Part shown: positions 55,357 to 64,000 of the stretch, piece after piece | How the letters are laid out: each line of letters opens with the position of its first letter | Position numbering within the stretch: the first letter of the stretch is position 1 | Assembly: GCF_019904235.1 (NCBI RefSeq) | Contig: NZ_CP063202.1 | Coordinates: 2,666,001 to 2,730,000, forward strand | Length of the DNA stretch: 64,000 bases | From: Erythrobacter sp. SCSIO 43205 | Lineage (GTDB): Bacteria > Pseudomonadota > Alphaproteobacteria > Sphingomonadales > Sphingomonadaceae | Direction: 5' to 3' | The notes under the pieces: generated by a model | Seen by the model: the letters and a program-made list of their open reading frames with translations, nothing else | What the model was told of the DNA's origin: nothing | Database searches by the model: none | Program-made: the position numbers and the translations under genes

Positions 55357-56559
55357 TCATTTTCGCACAGGAATGGTCATTAAAAGCGCGCCTGCAGCGA
55401 TGGACAATACGGCAAACAGGGCAAACAAAACCGTAAAGCCGAAGCCGGGCACCAAGGCGAGTGTAAGCCACGGCATGACCAATGACGGGACAGTGTTCGT
55501 CAGATTGAACACGCCCATGTCTCGCCCACGATGACGCGGTTCAGGAAGGACGCGCAAGGTCTGGGCTGAGTGCAGGGACAGGAATACGGAGGCAGCGCTG
55601 CCGAAGATCACGAAACCGGCAACCGCAATCGTCAGATTGCCGGTCCAGGCCATGATCACAAGGCCGATAGCGGACACAAATGCGCTGGCGGTAAGCGGCA
55701 GAATCGGACGCCGCGCGCGGTCTGACCATCGCCCCAGCAAAAGCGTCAGCGGGACTGACAGAACAAGGATCGCGCTGAACGTATTGGCGACAGAATTTTC
55801 GTGAAAATTGGGCTGAATCGAGCGCAACCAGAACAGCATGAAAGCAAACAATCCGGCCTCCGCGATCTGAACCAGAAAGCGCGCTGCCCACATAACAGCC
55901 AGTGTGCGGCGCGAGTGGGGGACCACGTCTCTGATTGCGGGTTGGGACACACAGCTTTCCATCAATTGTGGCCGTGTGCGAGAACGTCCTGCGATAATGG
56001 CAGGTAATATGAGCATGGCCACCAGACTTGCGACAACGGCAAGACGCGATTGGGCAGGCACCAGCGCATCTATCGTGACAAACGACCCGGAAAGAGCGCC
56101 CAGCGCAGGGGCAAAGGAAAGCGCCCCTCCAAGCATCCCCTTCTGACTATCTGGGAACAAATCCCCAGCCCATGCCATGAGCGGACCCAACATCATATTG
56201 AGCGCGACCTGCCATGCCATTGTCAGGAGTATGAGTTGATTGACATCACCGACATAATCTACCGCAATCATCAACAAACCGGACGAAATCAGACCGGTGA
56301 CAATCCACGGCAATCTCGTTTTGCTGCGGTCGCTCAGCATACCGAATACGATGTTTGCAATGCTCGCGACCACGGCGCCATAGAACGTCACCCGCGCCAG
56401 AGCGGGCACGTCCTCACTTCCCACAAGCGCGGTGATCTTGAGCGGCAAAAGCACCGTCAAAAAAGGGACATAAGCAATCGCGCCACCACCTGCCGCGAGC
56501 GCAAACAGCGCCAGAAACCAAAGCGGCTGAGGCTTTGCTGCGGGGATTTGATTGCTCAA
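55357..56559 (-). CDS. MFS transporter
   Basis: A 400-residue protein with about twelve hydrophobic helices and the MFS A-like loop motifs GMLSDRSKTRLPW and GRWSDRARRPI after helices 2 and 8. Sugar-transporting relatives of the LacY/SglT group are possible. The start is TTG at 56559, forming a TTGA overlap with the stop of the LacI regulator, so regulator and transporter are co-translated. This suggests import of a mono- or disaccharide inducer in the same regulon as the GH3 gene. Confidence 0.9.
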   Translation of the reverse strand: MSNQIPAAKPQPLWFLALFALAAGGGAIAYVPFLTVLLPLKITALVGSEDVPALARVTFYGAVVASIANIVFGMLSDRSKTRLPWIVTGLISSGLLMIAVDYVGDVNQLILLTMAWQVALNMMLGPLMAWAGDLFPDSQKGMLGGALSFAPALGALSGSFVTIDALVPAQSRLAVVASLVAMLILPAIIAGRSRTRPQLMESCVSQPAIRDVVPHSRRTLAVMWAARFLVQIAEAGLFAFMLFWLRSIQPNFHENSVANTFSAILVLSVPLTLLLGRWSDRARRPILPLTASAFVSAIGLVIMAWTGNLTIAVAGFVIFGSAASVFLSLHSAQTLRVLPEPRHRGRDMGVFNLTNTVPSLVMPWLTLALVPGFGFTVLFALFAVLSIAAGALLMTIPVRK

Positions 56560-57611
56560 GCGGCTCTCGGCGCAGGCCCTATGGATGCGCGCTCTTCAAG
56601 GCGGGCGGGCACATCAATCACATCGCCCGGGACGGCGTCCTTACGCTGGGTGATTAGATGTTCGACCGCCTTGGACACGGTTTCAGCAATGGGTTGATCG
56701 ATGGCGGTCAAAGGCGGCTGGGAAAAGCGCACGATGGGCGTATTATCAAACGAGATCAGCGAGAAATCGCGCGGCACATGAAGGCCCCGGTCGCGGGTCA
56801 CCTCCAATGCGGCCAAAGTCATCTGATCGCTGCTGCCAATCAGCGCAGTGAGCCGGGGATTGCGGTCGAGCAATGCGCGTGTCGCCGTGGTGCCGGATTC
56901 GTAACTGAAATCGCCGCGCTCTTTTAAACCCTCGCTGTTCAGGCCATGGTCCGCCATCGCGCGGCGCCAGCCTTCGACCCGCCATTCGCTTAGCGAATAT
57001 TCGCGCGGGCCAGCGATAATCCCGATTTGCGTGTGGCCAAGCTCTATCAGGCGCTTTGTCGCGTCATAAGCAGCCCCCTCATCGCCCATCGTCAGGGGCA
57101 CGCCCGGCCCTTCTTCCTTCGACCCGATGCGCGCAAATGGAATACCGCGCCGTGCCAGTAGACTGGTGATCAGAGCGTTCTCCGAATGCGGCGGGGTGAG
57201 CACAACGCCATCAGGCTGAAGCGCGGCGATGGCCGCATCCAATTCGCGCTCCACGTGCTCGCTGCGCGTATCGACCAGTTCCACGATCATGCGATAGCCA
57301 TGCTCTGAGCATTTCAGGATTCCGCCGAGCAGCATTTGGTCGACCCAGTCCGTCCCTTGCCGCTCACGCCAATCGGCGAGCGTGCGTTCACGGTCGTTAA
57401 GCGCCAGAATGATATAGGATTTCGACCCGCTCATCCGCTGGGCGGCAAGCGATGGGACATATCCCAGCCGCTCAATCGAAGCGCGCACCTTGTCGCGCAT
57501 ATGGGGCCGGACATTGGGCCCGTCATTCACCACGCGGCTCACCGTTTGCAGGGACACCCCTGCATCTTCGGCCACGTCACGGATTGTTACCGATTTTCGA
57601 GTGCGTGCCAC
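56556..57611 (-). CDS. LacI-family transcriptional regulator
   Basis: A 351-residue repressor. The N-terminal helix-turn-helix (about 8-30: TIRDVAEDAGVSLQTVSRVVND) and hinge (YVPSLAAQRM) are typical, followed by a periplasmic-binding-protein-like effector domain (about 65-340, ASSDQMTLAALEV-like segment, LISFDNTPI). The start is GTG at 57611 with GGGAAGGA upstream. It is followed by an MFS gene and flanked by a GH3 lipoprotein and a TonB receptor. Palindromes at 55301-55316 and 61270-61285 are the likely operators. The effector is probably a glucose or glucan-derived oligosaccharide. Confidence 0.93.
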   Translation of the reverse strand: MARTRKSVTIRDVAEDAGVSLQTVSRVVNDGPNVRPHMRDKVRASIERLGYVPSLAAQRMSGSKSYIILALNDRERTLADWRERQGTDWVDQMLLGGILKCSEHGYRMIVELVDTRSEHVERELDAAIAALQPDGVVLTPPHSENALITSLLARRGIPFARIGSKEEGPGVPLTMGDEGAAYDATKRLIELGHTQIGIIAGPREYSLSEWRVEGWRRAMADHGLNSEGLKERGDFSYESGTTATRALLDRNPRLTALIGSSDQMTLAALEVTRDRGLHVPRDFSLISFDNTPIVRFSQPPLTAIDQPIAETVSKAVEHLITQRKDAVPGDVIDVPARLEERASIGPAPRAA

Positions 57612-57767
57612 TCTACCAAATCCTTCCCTGAAGCTTGATCCCTTAAGCTCCCTACGGGCTTAACCGCTAACGCATTGGCGTGCGGTAATCCAGTCGGTTG
57701 AGAGACAATCGGGGATAGCTCTTCTTCGCTCCCCAATCACCGTCCTTTCAAGAGAAAACTCTCAAAA

Positions 57768-57810
57768 GAAAGGGGACTTTGCCCCCTCAAGCAAAGCCCC
57801 CTTTTGGCGC
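57768..57810 (-). terminator. Terminator after the second TonB receptor
   Basis: On the minus strand AAAAGGGGGCTTTG pairs with CAAAGTCCCCTTT around a 10-base loop and is followed by CTTTTG. It lies about 40 bases after the receptor stop at 57849 and isolates the receptor from the LacI gene. Confidence 0.7.
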
Positions 57811-57848
57811 CATTCGCATTAAGGAACTGGCGCTAAGTTCGTGTCGCT

Positions 57849-60800
57849 TTAGAAATCGAAGCGAACAAGGAAGGTGTAGCGGCGGTCATTGCGGAAGGCC
57901 GAGCGTGTGACACGGTTTCCGGTGTAATCAACAACCTGGCTTGTCTCGGTCACTTCATCGAGCAGGTTCACGCCCTGGACGCCCACTTTGATGTTGTCCG
58001 TCACATCGTAGAAGAGCGAGGCATCAAGCTGTCCGGTTGCCTCCTGCCAGATTGGCGAGAACGGATAGATGTCATCGCGAACCGTGATCAGGAAGGCCGA
58101 ACGCCAGTTGTAGGCGGCACGAGCAGAGAAGCCGTATTTCTCGTAGAAGATCGTGGCGTTGACAGCGTGCTTCGACACACCAGCCAAAGGCTGATCTGCG
58201 ACGAATGGTCCGGCGTTCAGCTCGCCCGACGCGCTTGTCACAGAGGACTGGCCTGCTGCGGCGAGAAGCGGGTTGGAGAAGTCGCCAGCATCCACATAGG
58301 TGTAGGTGGCTGCCATACCCAAACCGTCGAGCGGTCCTGGCAGGAAGTCGAAGGTTTGCTGCCAGGCAAATTCAAAGCCGGTCAACCAACCGTCCTGCGT
58401 GTTAGCCGGACCATCGACCTGCACATCCAGATTGCCAGCCGTCTGGGTTGGATAGCTGACAGTGGTGAACTCCCTGTCGATGAAGCCCTTCACGTCCTTG
58501 GCAAACACGGTGGCCGTGATCGAGCCGACCGCGTTGAAATACCACTCAGCCGAAAGGTCGTAGTTCCAGATCGACACGGGCAAAAGATTGCGGTTACCCG
58601 TTTGAAGACCAAACAGCGGACCTGATCGAACTTCTGTCACCAGGCCGTCACCGTCAATCGAAATCAGCGAGTCGGTCAGGTCGCCAAGCCCACCGCTTGA
58701 GCGATAGAATTGGAGGTCTGGACGGTCGATATTGCGCGAAACCGCAGCGCGGAACAGCAAGCCATCGCCCACATCCAGCTTCGCATTGAAGCTTGGCAGC
58801 CAGTGGTTGAATGTGATGGGCTCGTTATCAACAATCACTTCGCCAGTATGTGCAGAGACGAACTGCGACAGCAGGTCCGGGCTCAGCTCACAGAAGCCGC
58901 GCTGCGAACCTTGGCCTGATCTGCGAAGGTTTTGGAGCTCTGTCGGGTCACAAAATGCGAGAACTTCGTCCTGTGTTACAACGCCGTCATTGTTCGACGT
59001 TGCGATTTGCGGCCCGTCAAAACGGCTTGGATCAGGCAACTGGATGCCGCCAACACGGCGCACTTCGGTTTCGACATAGCGAAGACCAAAGTTACCTTCG
59101 ATGTTCCAGCCATTGCTGAAGTCATGGCCGTAATCGATCCGAGCGTAGGCAGCCTTGGTAATCTCGGTCACTTCCGAAATATCACCGGGCAGGAAGACGC
59201 CATCGACCGCGCCTTCGCGGCCGCGGATACCATAGTTGCCGAACTCGGGGGTCTGGCTGAACGTCGCCAGTTCTTCAAACTCGCGGTCAACCTGACCGGA
59301 CAGGTAATCCTGAAGGAAGTCATCACCGCCGTAGAAGAAAGTGCCACCTTCGGGCAGAGGAGCCGGCACGCCATCACGCTGGAAGTTGTCGGCAAAGACA
59401 TTGCGCAATTGGGAGAATTCGGGGAATTCATCCTGATAGGCGCCGCCTGCGATTGCGAACTCTTGACCCGGAAGTCCGGTAAAGAAACGGCCCGGTTGGA
59501 AGCCACCGGTTGCCGCGCAACCCGGACCAGCGTTCCAAGGCGCACAGCCTGCACGGCCAGCCCAAGGCGCGGACAAGTTGCCCCACGTGCTAAAGTTGGT
59601 GTTGCGGGTCGTGCGATCACGTTCAGCCCAGCGCGCACCAAAACGCGCCGCTTTGAAGAAGCCATCGTCGCTGATGTCATATTCAGCATCGAAACGCAGA
59701 CTGTCGAGATCACCCTCATTGCGCTCCGCGCTGTCGAGGCCGAACCAGTAGTACTGGTAGAAACCACTGGTGAAATAATCGTCTGGCGACCCTTGCGGCG
59801 CAAGGAACTGTACCTGAGGCACGGTGCCGCTCGCATCAATCGAGACATCCGCCCAGGTGTTCATCGCCCCGATGATGGAATCGCGACGCAGGTCAGACGA
59901 AATGGTCTGCGCCTCGAAGTTCACGCGGAAGCGATCGGTGACGTTCCATTTGACGTCAAACGAGAAATCCTCGGTCACCGCTTGGGTGGCACGCTGGAAG
60001 CGCAGGGCCTCCAACGGGATACCACCGCGGCCAAATGGCGTTGCATAGGCATCGCCCACACGCTGCGTCAGAGTGCCGCTTTGGAAGAAGCCATTCTCAT
60101 CGTAAGTGAAATCCGACCCGGCACGAGCGGTCGGGTTGAGCGCATTGTCATTGACCAGCGAGACGAGCGAATATTCATCCGTCGCAAAGGTCGTCTCTGC
60201 ACGAAGCCACTCAAATGTTGCGATAAAGTCGCCGGTGGGATCTTCATATTGCATCACCGCTGACCACGCCTCGCGGTCACGGTCGAGATTGGTGGTACGC
60301 ACACCTGCCCCGCGCGGGACAAGGACTGATCCTGCTGGCGGGAAATTGCCTTCGTCAGCGAGGATCGGGCCAAAGAAGCCGCCCGAGTTCACATCTTGAG
60401 CGCGGAAACATCCGCCGCTTAGGTCAGGATCGCGATAACATGGATCGGTGATCTGGCTCGCGTCAGTGCGGCTCTTCAATTCCGATTGCGCATAGGCAAG
60501 TTGGAAGCCCAAAGACCCAGCTTCGCTTTCCCAAACTGTCGAACCAAGCAGCGAGAACTCTGGCGAAGTGCTGCCGCGGAAGTCGCCGTAGTTGACCCCG
60601 ACGGTGCCCGCAATCTTCGTGCCGCCCGTGTCGAGAGGCTTGCGCGTTACAAGGTTGACCGTACCCGAAGCGCCGCCTTCGATCATGTCAGCGGTCACGT
60701 TCTTGAACACCTCGACGCGCCCAAGCAGCTCAGGCGACACGTCGTTAAAGCTAAGCACGCGGCCACCGTTCGCCGAGAAGATGTCACGGCCATTCAGTTG

Positions 60801-61196
60801 CGAGCGCGCATAGGGAAGACCGCGGATGATAACGCCCGTACCCTCAACCGAGAAACGGTCGGGGTCAGTGGTCTTTTCAAACCGGCCAATGGTGATGCCC
60901 GGAATACGCTGGAGCGTTTCAGCAACCGAACGGTCAGGCAACGCGCCAATGTCTTCTGCGGTAATAACATCGACGAAAGTGTCAGCGTTCTCTTTGATGT
61001 TCTGCGCGCTTTCGAGCGATGCGCGGAAGCCATCAACAAAAATAACGTTCTCTTCGCTGGTCGCTTCTTCAGCGGGCGCTCCTGCTTCATTGTCCTGCGC
61101 AAATGCCGGGGCGGCAATCGCCATGGACAAAGCGAGCCCTGAAGCGGTGGTCAATGCAGAAATGCGCCGCGAAGGCGCAATTGGAGATGCTTTCAT
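57849..61196 (-). CDS. TonB-dependent receptor (long, carbohydrate type)
   Basis: A 1115-residue outer-membrane receptor. The signal peptide ends IAAPAFA-QD, a TonB-box-like VIFVDGFRASLESAQ follows, then the plug (LPDRSVAETLQRIPGITI, GVIIRGLPYARSQLNGRDIFS, IEGGASGTVNLVTRKPL) and a large barrel ending TFLVRFDF. Length and plug pattern fit the Xanthomonas/Caulobacter carbohydrate-receptor type. The ATG at 61196 has upstream AAGGG. It is divergent from a tryptophan halogenase, with a LacI-like operator between, and belongs by position to the GH3/MFS/symporter regulon. It probably imports an oligosaccharide for GH3. Confidence 0.93.
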   Translation of the reverse strand: MKASPIAPSRRISALTTASGLALSMAIAAPAFAQDNEAGAPAEEATSEENVIFVDGFRASLESAQNIKENADTFVDVITAEDIGALPDRSVAETLQRIPGITIGRFEKTTDPDRFSVEGTGVIIRGLPYARSQLNGRDIFSANGGRVLSFNDVSPELLGRVEVFKNVTADMIEGGASGTVNLVTRKPLDTGGTKIAGTVGVNYGDFRGSTSPEFSLLGSTVWESEAGSLGFQLAYAQSELKSRTDASQITDPCYRDPDLSGGCFRAQDVNSGGFFGPILADEGNFPPAGSVLVPRGAGVRTTNLDRDREAWSAVMQYEDPTGDFIATFEWLRAETTFATDEYSLVSLVNDNALNPTARAGSDFTYDENGFFQSGTLTQRVGDAYATPFGRGGIPLEALRFQRATQAVTEDFSFDVKWNVTDRFRVNFEAQTISSDLRRDSIIGAMNTWADVSIDASGTVPQVQFLAPQGSPDDYFTSGFYQYYWFGLDSAERNEGDLDSLRFDAEYDISDDGFFKAARFGARWAERDRTTRNTNFSTWGNLSAPWAGRAGCAPWNAGPGCAATGGFQPGRFFTGLPGQEFAIAGGAYQDEFPEFSQLRNVFADNFQRDGVPAPLPEGGTFFYGGDDFLQDYLSGQVDREFEELATFSQTPEFGNYGIRGREGAVDGVFLPGDISEVTEITKAAYARIDYGHDFSNGWNIEGNFGLRYVETEVRRVGGIQLPDPSRFDGPQIATSNNDGVVTQDEVLAFCDPTELQNLRRSGQGSQRGFCELSPDLLSQFVSAHTGEVIVDNEPITFNHWLPSFNAKLDVGDGLLFRAAVSRNIDRPDLQFYRSSGGLGDLTDSLISIDGDGLVTEVRSGPLFGLQTGNRNLLPVSIWNYDLSAEWYFNAVGSITATVFAKDVKGFIDREFTTVSYPTQTAGNLDVQVDGPANTQDGWLTGFEFAWQQTFDFLPGPLDGLGMAATYTYVDAGDFSNPLLAAAGQSSVTSASGELNAGPFVADQPLAGVSKHAVNATIFYEKYGFSARAAYNWRSAFLITVRDDIYPFSPIWQEATGQLDASLFYDVTDNIKVGVQGVNLLDEVTETSQVVDYTGNRVTRSAFRNDRRYTFLVRFDF

Positions 61197-61269
61197 CTTA
61201 CCCTGATCCCTTCCCAATGGATGCCGACACTCTTCTCTTGGCTCGGCTTGGACAATCGCCTAGCGCAAA

Positions 61270-61285
61270 TTGAGAGCGTTCTCAA
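61270..61285. promoter_or_regulatory. Putative LacI-family operator and overlapping promoter
   Basis: TTGAGA (61270-61275) and TCTCAA (61280-61285) form a perfect inverted repeat around GCGT, in the gap between the TonB receptor and the halogenase. TTGAGA is also followed after exactly 17 bases by AATATT (61293-61298), a plausible weak -35/-10 pair for the halogenase. The repressor would then block its promoter. Confidence 0.6.
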
Positions 61286-61388
61286 GACTTGCAATATTCT
61301 GTTCACATTGCATTGTGGCATCCAAGCAACAGCGACGCCCGTAGCTCAGCCTGCAAATGGGCAAAAATCGGGGAGTTCGGGAGGGAAA

Positions 61389-62897
61389 ATGAGTATCAAG
61401 CGGATCGTAATTGTCGGCGGCGGAACAGCGGGTTGGATGGCTGCAGCAGCCATGTCGCGCCTCAAATTTGGCCGCACCCTCGATATTACCCTGGTCGAAT
61501 CAGAGGCAATCGGAACCGTCGGCGTGGGCGAAGCAACGATCCCGCCTTTTGTAGATTTCAACGATTTGCTGGGGATTGACGAAGCTGAAATGCTGGCCTC
61601 AATCCAGGGCACTTTCAAGCTGGGTATTCAGTTTGAAAACTGGGGTAATCTTGGCGACAGCTATATCCACCCCTTCGGCGCCTATGGCTATGCGATGGGC
61701 GGGATTGCGTTCCATCATGTCTGGCACAAGATGGCGCAAGGCGGGGACAAACGCCCGATCCAGGCGTTCAATCTGGAAACCATGGCAGCCTATTTCGGCA
61801 AGTTTGCAAGGACGCAGGACTATCAGCGCGAAGACCTGCCCCCGATGAATTATGCCTATCACATTGACGCAGGAAAATACGCCGCTTTCTTGCGCAAATA
61901 TGCAGAAACGCGCGGCGTTGTGCGCGAAGAAGGCAAAGTGTCTGATGTAGCGCAAAACCCTGAGACGGGTTTCATCACAAGCGTCACTTTGGATGATGGG
62001 CGCACTCTAGAAGGCGATCTGTTCGTCGATTGCTCGGGTTTCCGTGGGCTTTTGATCGAACAAACGCTTGGAACAGGCTATGAGGATTGGACCCACTGGC
62101 TCCCCTGCAACCGCGCGGTAGCCTTGCCGTGCCTGCGCGAAGATGGAAGCCCGCCCCCGCCCTTTACCAGAGCAACCGCGCACAGTGCTGGCTGGCAATG
62201 GCAGGTCCCTTTGCAACACCGCAACGGCAATGGCCACGTCTATTGCAGCGCGTATATGGAAGATCAGGAAGCGCTTGATATTCTTCTGGGAAATATCGCC
62301 GGCAAGCCTCAGGCAGACCCCAATTTTCTGCGCTTTGTGACCGGTCGCCGCAAAAAATTCTGGAATAAGAATGTGGTCGCCTTGGGGCTGGCTGCTGGCT
62401 TTATGGAGCCGCTCGAATCAACCTCAATCCACCTCATCAACACCGGCATCGACAAGTTTTTGTCCTTGCTATCGCTTGAAGGGATCACACAGGCACAGCA
62501 GGATACGTTCAACCGCCTGACAGGCCGGGAATATGCGCGCATCCGCGACTTCCTCATCCTTCACTACAACGCGACCCAGCGCACCGATTCAGACTTCTGG
62601 AATTATGTGCGCACGATGGACGTGCCCGACACCCTCACCGAGAAGGTCGAGATTTTCAAAGCCAATGGGCAAATCTTCCGTGAGGAAGACGAGCTGTTCA
62701 CCGACACATCCTGGGCTGCGGTGATGATGGGACAAGGCATCAAGATGGGCGGCCATAACCCGATGGCTGAATCGATCGACGGACCTGAAGCGCGCAAGGA
62801 AATCGACGAGATGGAACGCTCCATCCGCTTCCTTGTCCAGCAAATGCCGGGGCATGGCGACTACCTGTCGCGCTATTGCCCAGCCGAAGCCGCTTGA
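61389..62897 (+). CDS. Flavin-dependent tryptophan halogenase family protein
   Basis: A 502-residue FADH2-dependent halogenase-type protein. GGGTAGWMAA (FAD) is at about 10-20, GVGEATIP at 45-52, and the catalytic Lys is K77 (TFKLGIQFENW). The WxWxIP-type motif reads WQWQVP, and the Glu of MEPLEST matches the second catalytic residue. All key positions are therefore kept. The ATG at 61389 follows GGGAGGG, and the longer reading to 61221 is intergenic. The flavin reductase partner is not encoded nearby. It is divergent from a TonB receptor and shares a LacI-like operator with it. Such genes are common beside receptors in these bacteria, but their substrates are mostly unknown. Confidence 0.92.
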   Translation: MSIKRIVIVGGGTAGWMAAAAMSRLKFGRTLDITLVESEAIGTVGVGEATIPPFVDFNDLLGIDEAEMLASIQGTFKLGIQFENWGNLGDSYIHPFGAYGYAMGGIAFHHVWHKMAQGGDKRPIQAFNLETMAAYFGKFARTQDYQREDLPPMNYAYHIDAGKYAAFLRKYAETRGVVREEGKVSDVAQNPETGFITSVTLDDGRTLEGDLFVDCSGFRGLLIEQTLGTGYEDWTHWLPCNRAVALPCLREDGSPPPPFTRATAHSAGWQWQVPLQHRNGNGHVYCSAYMEDQEALDILLGNIAGKPQADPNFLRFVTGRRKKFWNKNVVALGLAAGFMEPLESTSIHLINTGIDKFLSLLSLEGITQAQQDTFNRLTGREYARIRDFLILHYNATQRTDSDFWNYVRTMDVPDTLTEKVEIFKANGQIFREEDELFTDTSWAAVMMGQGIKMGGHNPMAESIDGPEARKEIDEMERSIRFLVQQMPGHGDYLSRYCPAEAA

Positions 62898-62988
62898 GGT
62901 TTCACCAGGCTTCTGGCGCGGTTGATAACGCTCCCATTTGACGGTCAATTGCGTCCAGAACGTTGGACTATTTTTACGCGGCGCAAAG

Positions 62989-63023
62989 CAAAAACGGGCG
63001 GAGACTTGCGCCCCCGCCCGTCT
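62989..63023 (-). terminator. Terminator after acnB
   Basis: On the minus strand ACGGGCGG (63021-63014) pairs with CCGCCCGT (63001-62994) and is followed by TTTTGC. It lies 24 bases past the acnB stop and also stands between acnB and the convergent halogenase. Confidence 0.75.
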
Positions 63024-63045
63024 TCAAAGCGCAGTGTTTTAGGGT

Positions 63046-64000
63046 TTAGAAGCCTTCGGTAGGCGGCGCGTAGCTCGTGAGGTTGATGCCTTCCACGGCT
63101 GCTGTGTATTCATCAATCGTTGGCGTGCGGCCAAGAATGGTTGAAAGCACCACGACCGGCGTCGAGGAAAGCAGGCTCTCGCCCTTTTTATCCGCGGCAT
63201 CTTCAACAACGCGGCCCTGGAACAGACGCGTCGAGGTTGCCATCACCGTGTCACCCTTCGCCGCCTTCTCCTGGTTACCCATGCACAGGTTACAGCCCGG
63301 ACGCTCAAGATAGAGCATATTTTCATACTCAGTGCGCGCCGCATTCTTCGGGTTCGTATCGTCAAACTCGAAACCGGCGTATTTGGTGAGCAGATCCCAA
63401 TCGCCCTCTGCTTTAAGCTCGTCGACGATGTTGTAGGTAGGCGGTGCCACCACGAGCGGCGCCTTGAACTCAACCTTGCCGTGTTGTTTTTCAAGGTTCT
63501 GGAGCATTTCAGAGAGGATTTTCATGTCCCCCTTGTGCACCATACATGACCCGATGAAGCCCAGATCGACCTTCTTCTCACCACCGTAATAAGAGATTGG
63601 ACGGATCGTATCATGGGTATAACGCTTTGAAATATCGTTATTGTTTACATCAGGATCGGCGATCATTGGCTCATTGATAACGTCAAGATCGACCACCACT
63701 TCCGCGACATATTTCGCGTTTGCGTCAGGGCGCAGCGCTGGCACTTCGCCGGACTTGATCTCAGCGATCCGCTTGTCAGCCTTTTCGATCAGGCCGGCAA
63801 GAACGCCTTTGTCATTGTCCATGCCTTTGTCGATCATGATTTGAATGCGCGACTTGGCGATCTCAAGCGATTCAATCAGCGTATCATCTTCCGAAATACA
63901 GATTGAGGCCTTGGCCTTCATCTCTGCGGTCCAGTCGGTGAAGGTGAAGGCCTGATCCGCCAGCAGCGTACCGATGTGCACTTCGATCACGCGGCCTTGG
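63046..64000 (-). CDS. acnB: Aconitate hydratase B, 3' part
   Basis: The frame is open to the window edge, so only the last 318 codons are visible; full AcnB is around 850-930 residues. GSCMVHKGDMKILSEML and ERPGCNLCMGNQEKAAKGD carry the Fe-S cluster Cys, and STRLFQGRV is the AcnB-type end segment. AcnB interconverts citrate and isocitrate in the TCA cycle with a [4Fe-4S] cluster. It is followed by a terminator. Confidence 0.95.
   Translation of the reverse strand, partial: QGRVIEVHIGTLLADQAFTFTDWTAEMKAKASICISEDDTLIESLEIAKSRIQIMIDKGMDNDKGVLAGLIEKADKRIAEIKSGEVPALRPDANAKYVAEVVVDLDVINEPMIADPDVNNNDISKRYTHDTIRPISYYGGEKKVDLGFIGSCMVHKGDMKILSEMLQNLEKQHGKVEFKAPLVVAPPTYNIVDELKAEGDWDLLTKYAGFEFDDTNPKNAARTEYENMLYLERPGCNLCMGNQEKAAKGDTVMATSTRLFQGRVVEDAADKKGESLLSSTPVVVLSTILGRTPTIDEYTAAVEGINLTSYAPPTEGF

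Noticed and set aside
58932..60263. 443-residue plus-strand frame inside the second TonB receptor gene
   Set aside because: Antisense to a clear receptor barrel with no domain, and its composition is typical of an opposite-strand shadow.
62923..62936. TGATAACGCTCCCA, 12 of 14 matching the LacI-like site
   Set aside because: It lies after the halogenase and before the acnB stop, where no promoter is expected, and its two halves are not symmetric.

Overview
The window looks like a piece of chromosome from a moderately GC-rich, marine-type alphaproteobacterium, most likely Sphingomonadales and perhaps Erythrobacteraceae. The pointers are two long TonB-dependent receptors, one with a flavin tryptophan halogenase beside it and a LacI-controlled glucan locus around it; a Hyu/CoA-transferase catabolic cluster; AcnB; and a palindromic CCCCGCGAAGGCGGGG repeat of the kind common between genes in that order. 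This assignment is inference. I see no rRNA, tRNA, transposase, phage gene or CRISPR array.

Layout. 1-5960 (minus): five tightly overlapping genes (nucleotide-sugar epimerase, TIM-barrel isomerase, membrane-anchored GT2 glycosyltransferase, FAD oxidoreductase, polytopic membrane protein cut by the window start), probably making a cell-surface glycan or glycolipid. 6181-6816: KDPG aldolase (eda). 6813-11029 (minus): four two-component genes (NarX-type kinase, NarL-type regulator, CHASE3-PAS kinase, lone receiver). 11436-12116: DUF2490 outer-membrane-type protein. 12317-19215 (minus): GntR regulator, HMG-CoA-lyase-like enzyme, HyuA, HyuB and a family III CoA-transferase, with a divergent TonB receptor and a PhoD phosphatase (19448-23736). 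This looks like an uptake-plus-degradation unit for an unknown compound. 23818-27921: a 1096-residue VPS10/BNR propeller protein and an isochorismatase-family hydrolase.

28053-33355: a signalling island with a small membrane protein, an OmpR-type regulator, a lipoprotein, a CHASE2 histidine kinase and a LysM-FecR protein. 33519-37138: NTF2-like protein, acyl-CoA dehydrogenase, 2,4-dienoyl-CoA-reductase-like SDR and a paraoxonase-like propeller lactonase. 37191-50864 (minus): the most striking block, an operon for an exported CHAT-domain protease-like protein, a TpsB (FhaC/ShlB) outer-membrane transporter and a 2909-residue TpsA exoprotein with an 18-copy Thr-Pro linker and an acidic tail ending in a Cys pair.

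51229-62897: a LacI-controlled carbohydrate locus (Na+ symporter, GH3 lipoprotein glucosidase, MFS transporter, LacI regulator, 1115-residue TonB receptor, divergent tryptophan halogenase). Two matching palindromes, upstream of the GH3 gene and between the receptor and the halogenase, look like LacI-family operators. 63046-64000 (minus): the 3' end of acnB.

Best candidates for an undescribed system: (1) CHAT-TpsB-TpsA, possibly working with the nearby LysM-FecR/CHASE2 envelope sensor; (2) the HyuAB/CoA-transferase/lyase pathway with its TonB receptor; (3) the halogenase inside a glucan-utilisation regulon.
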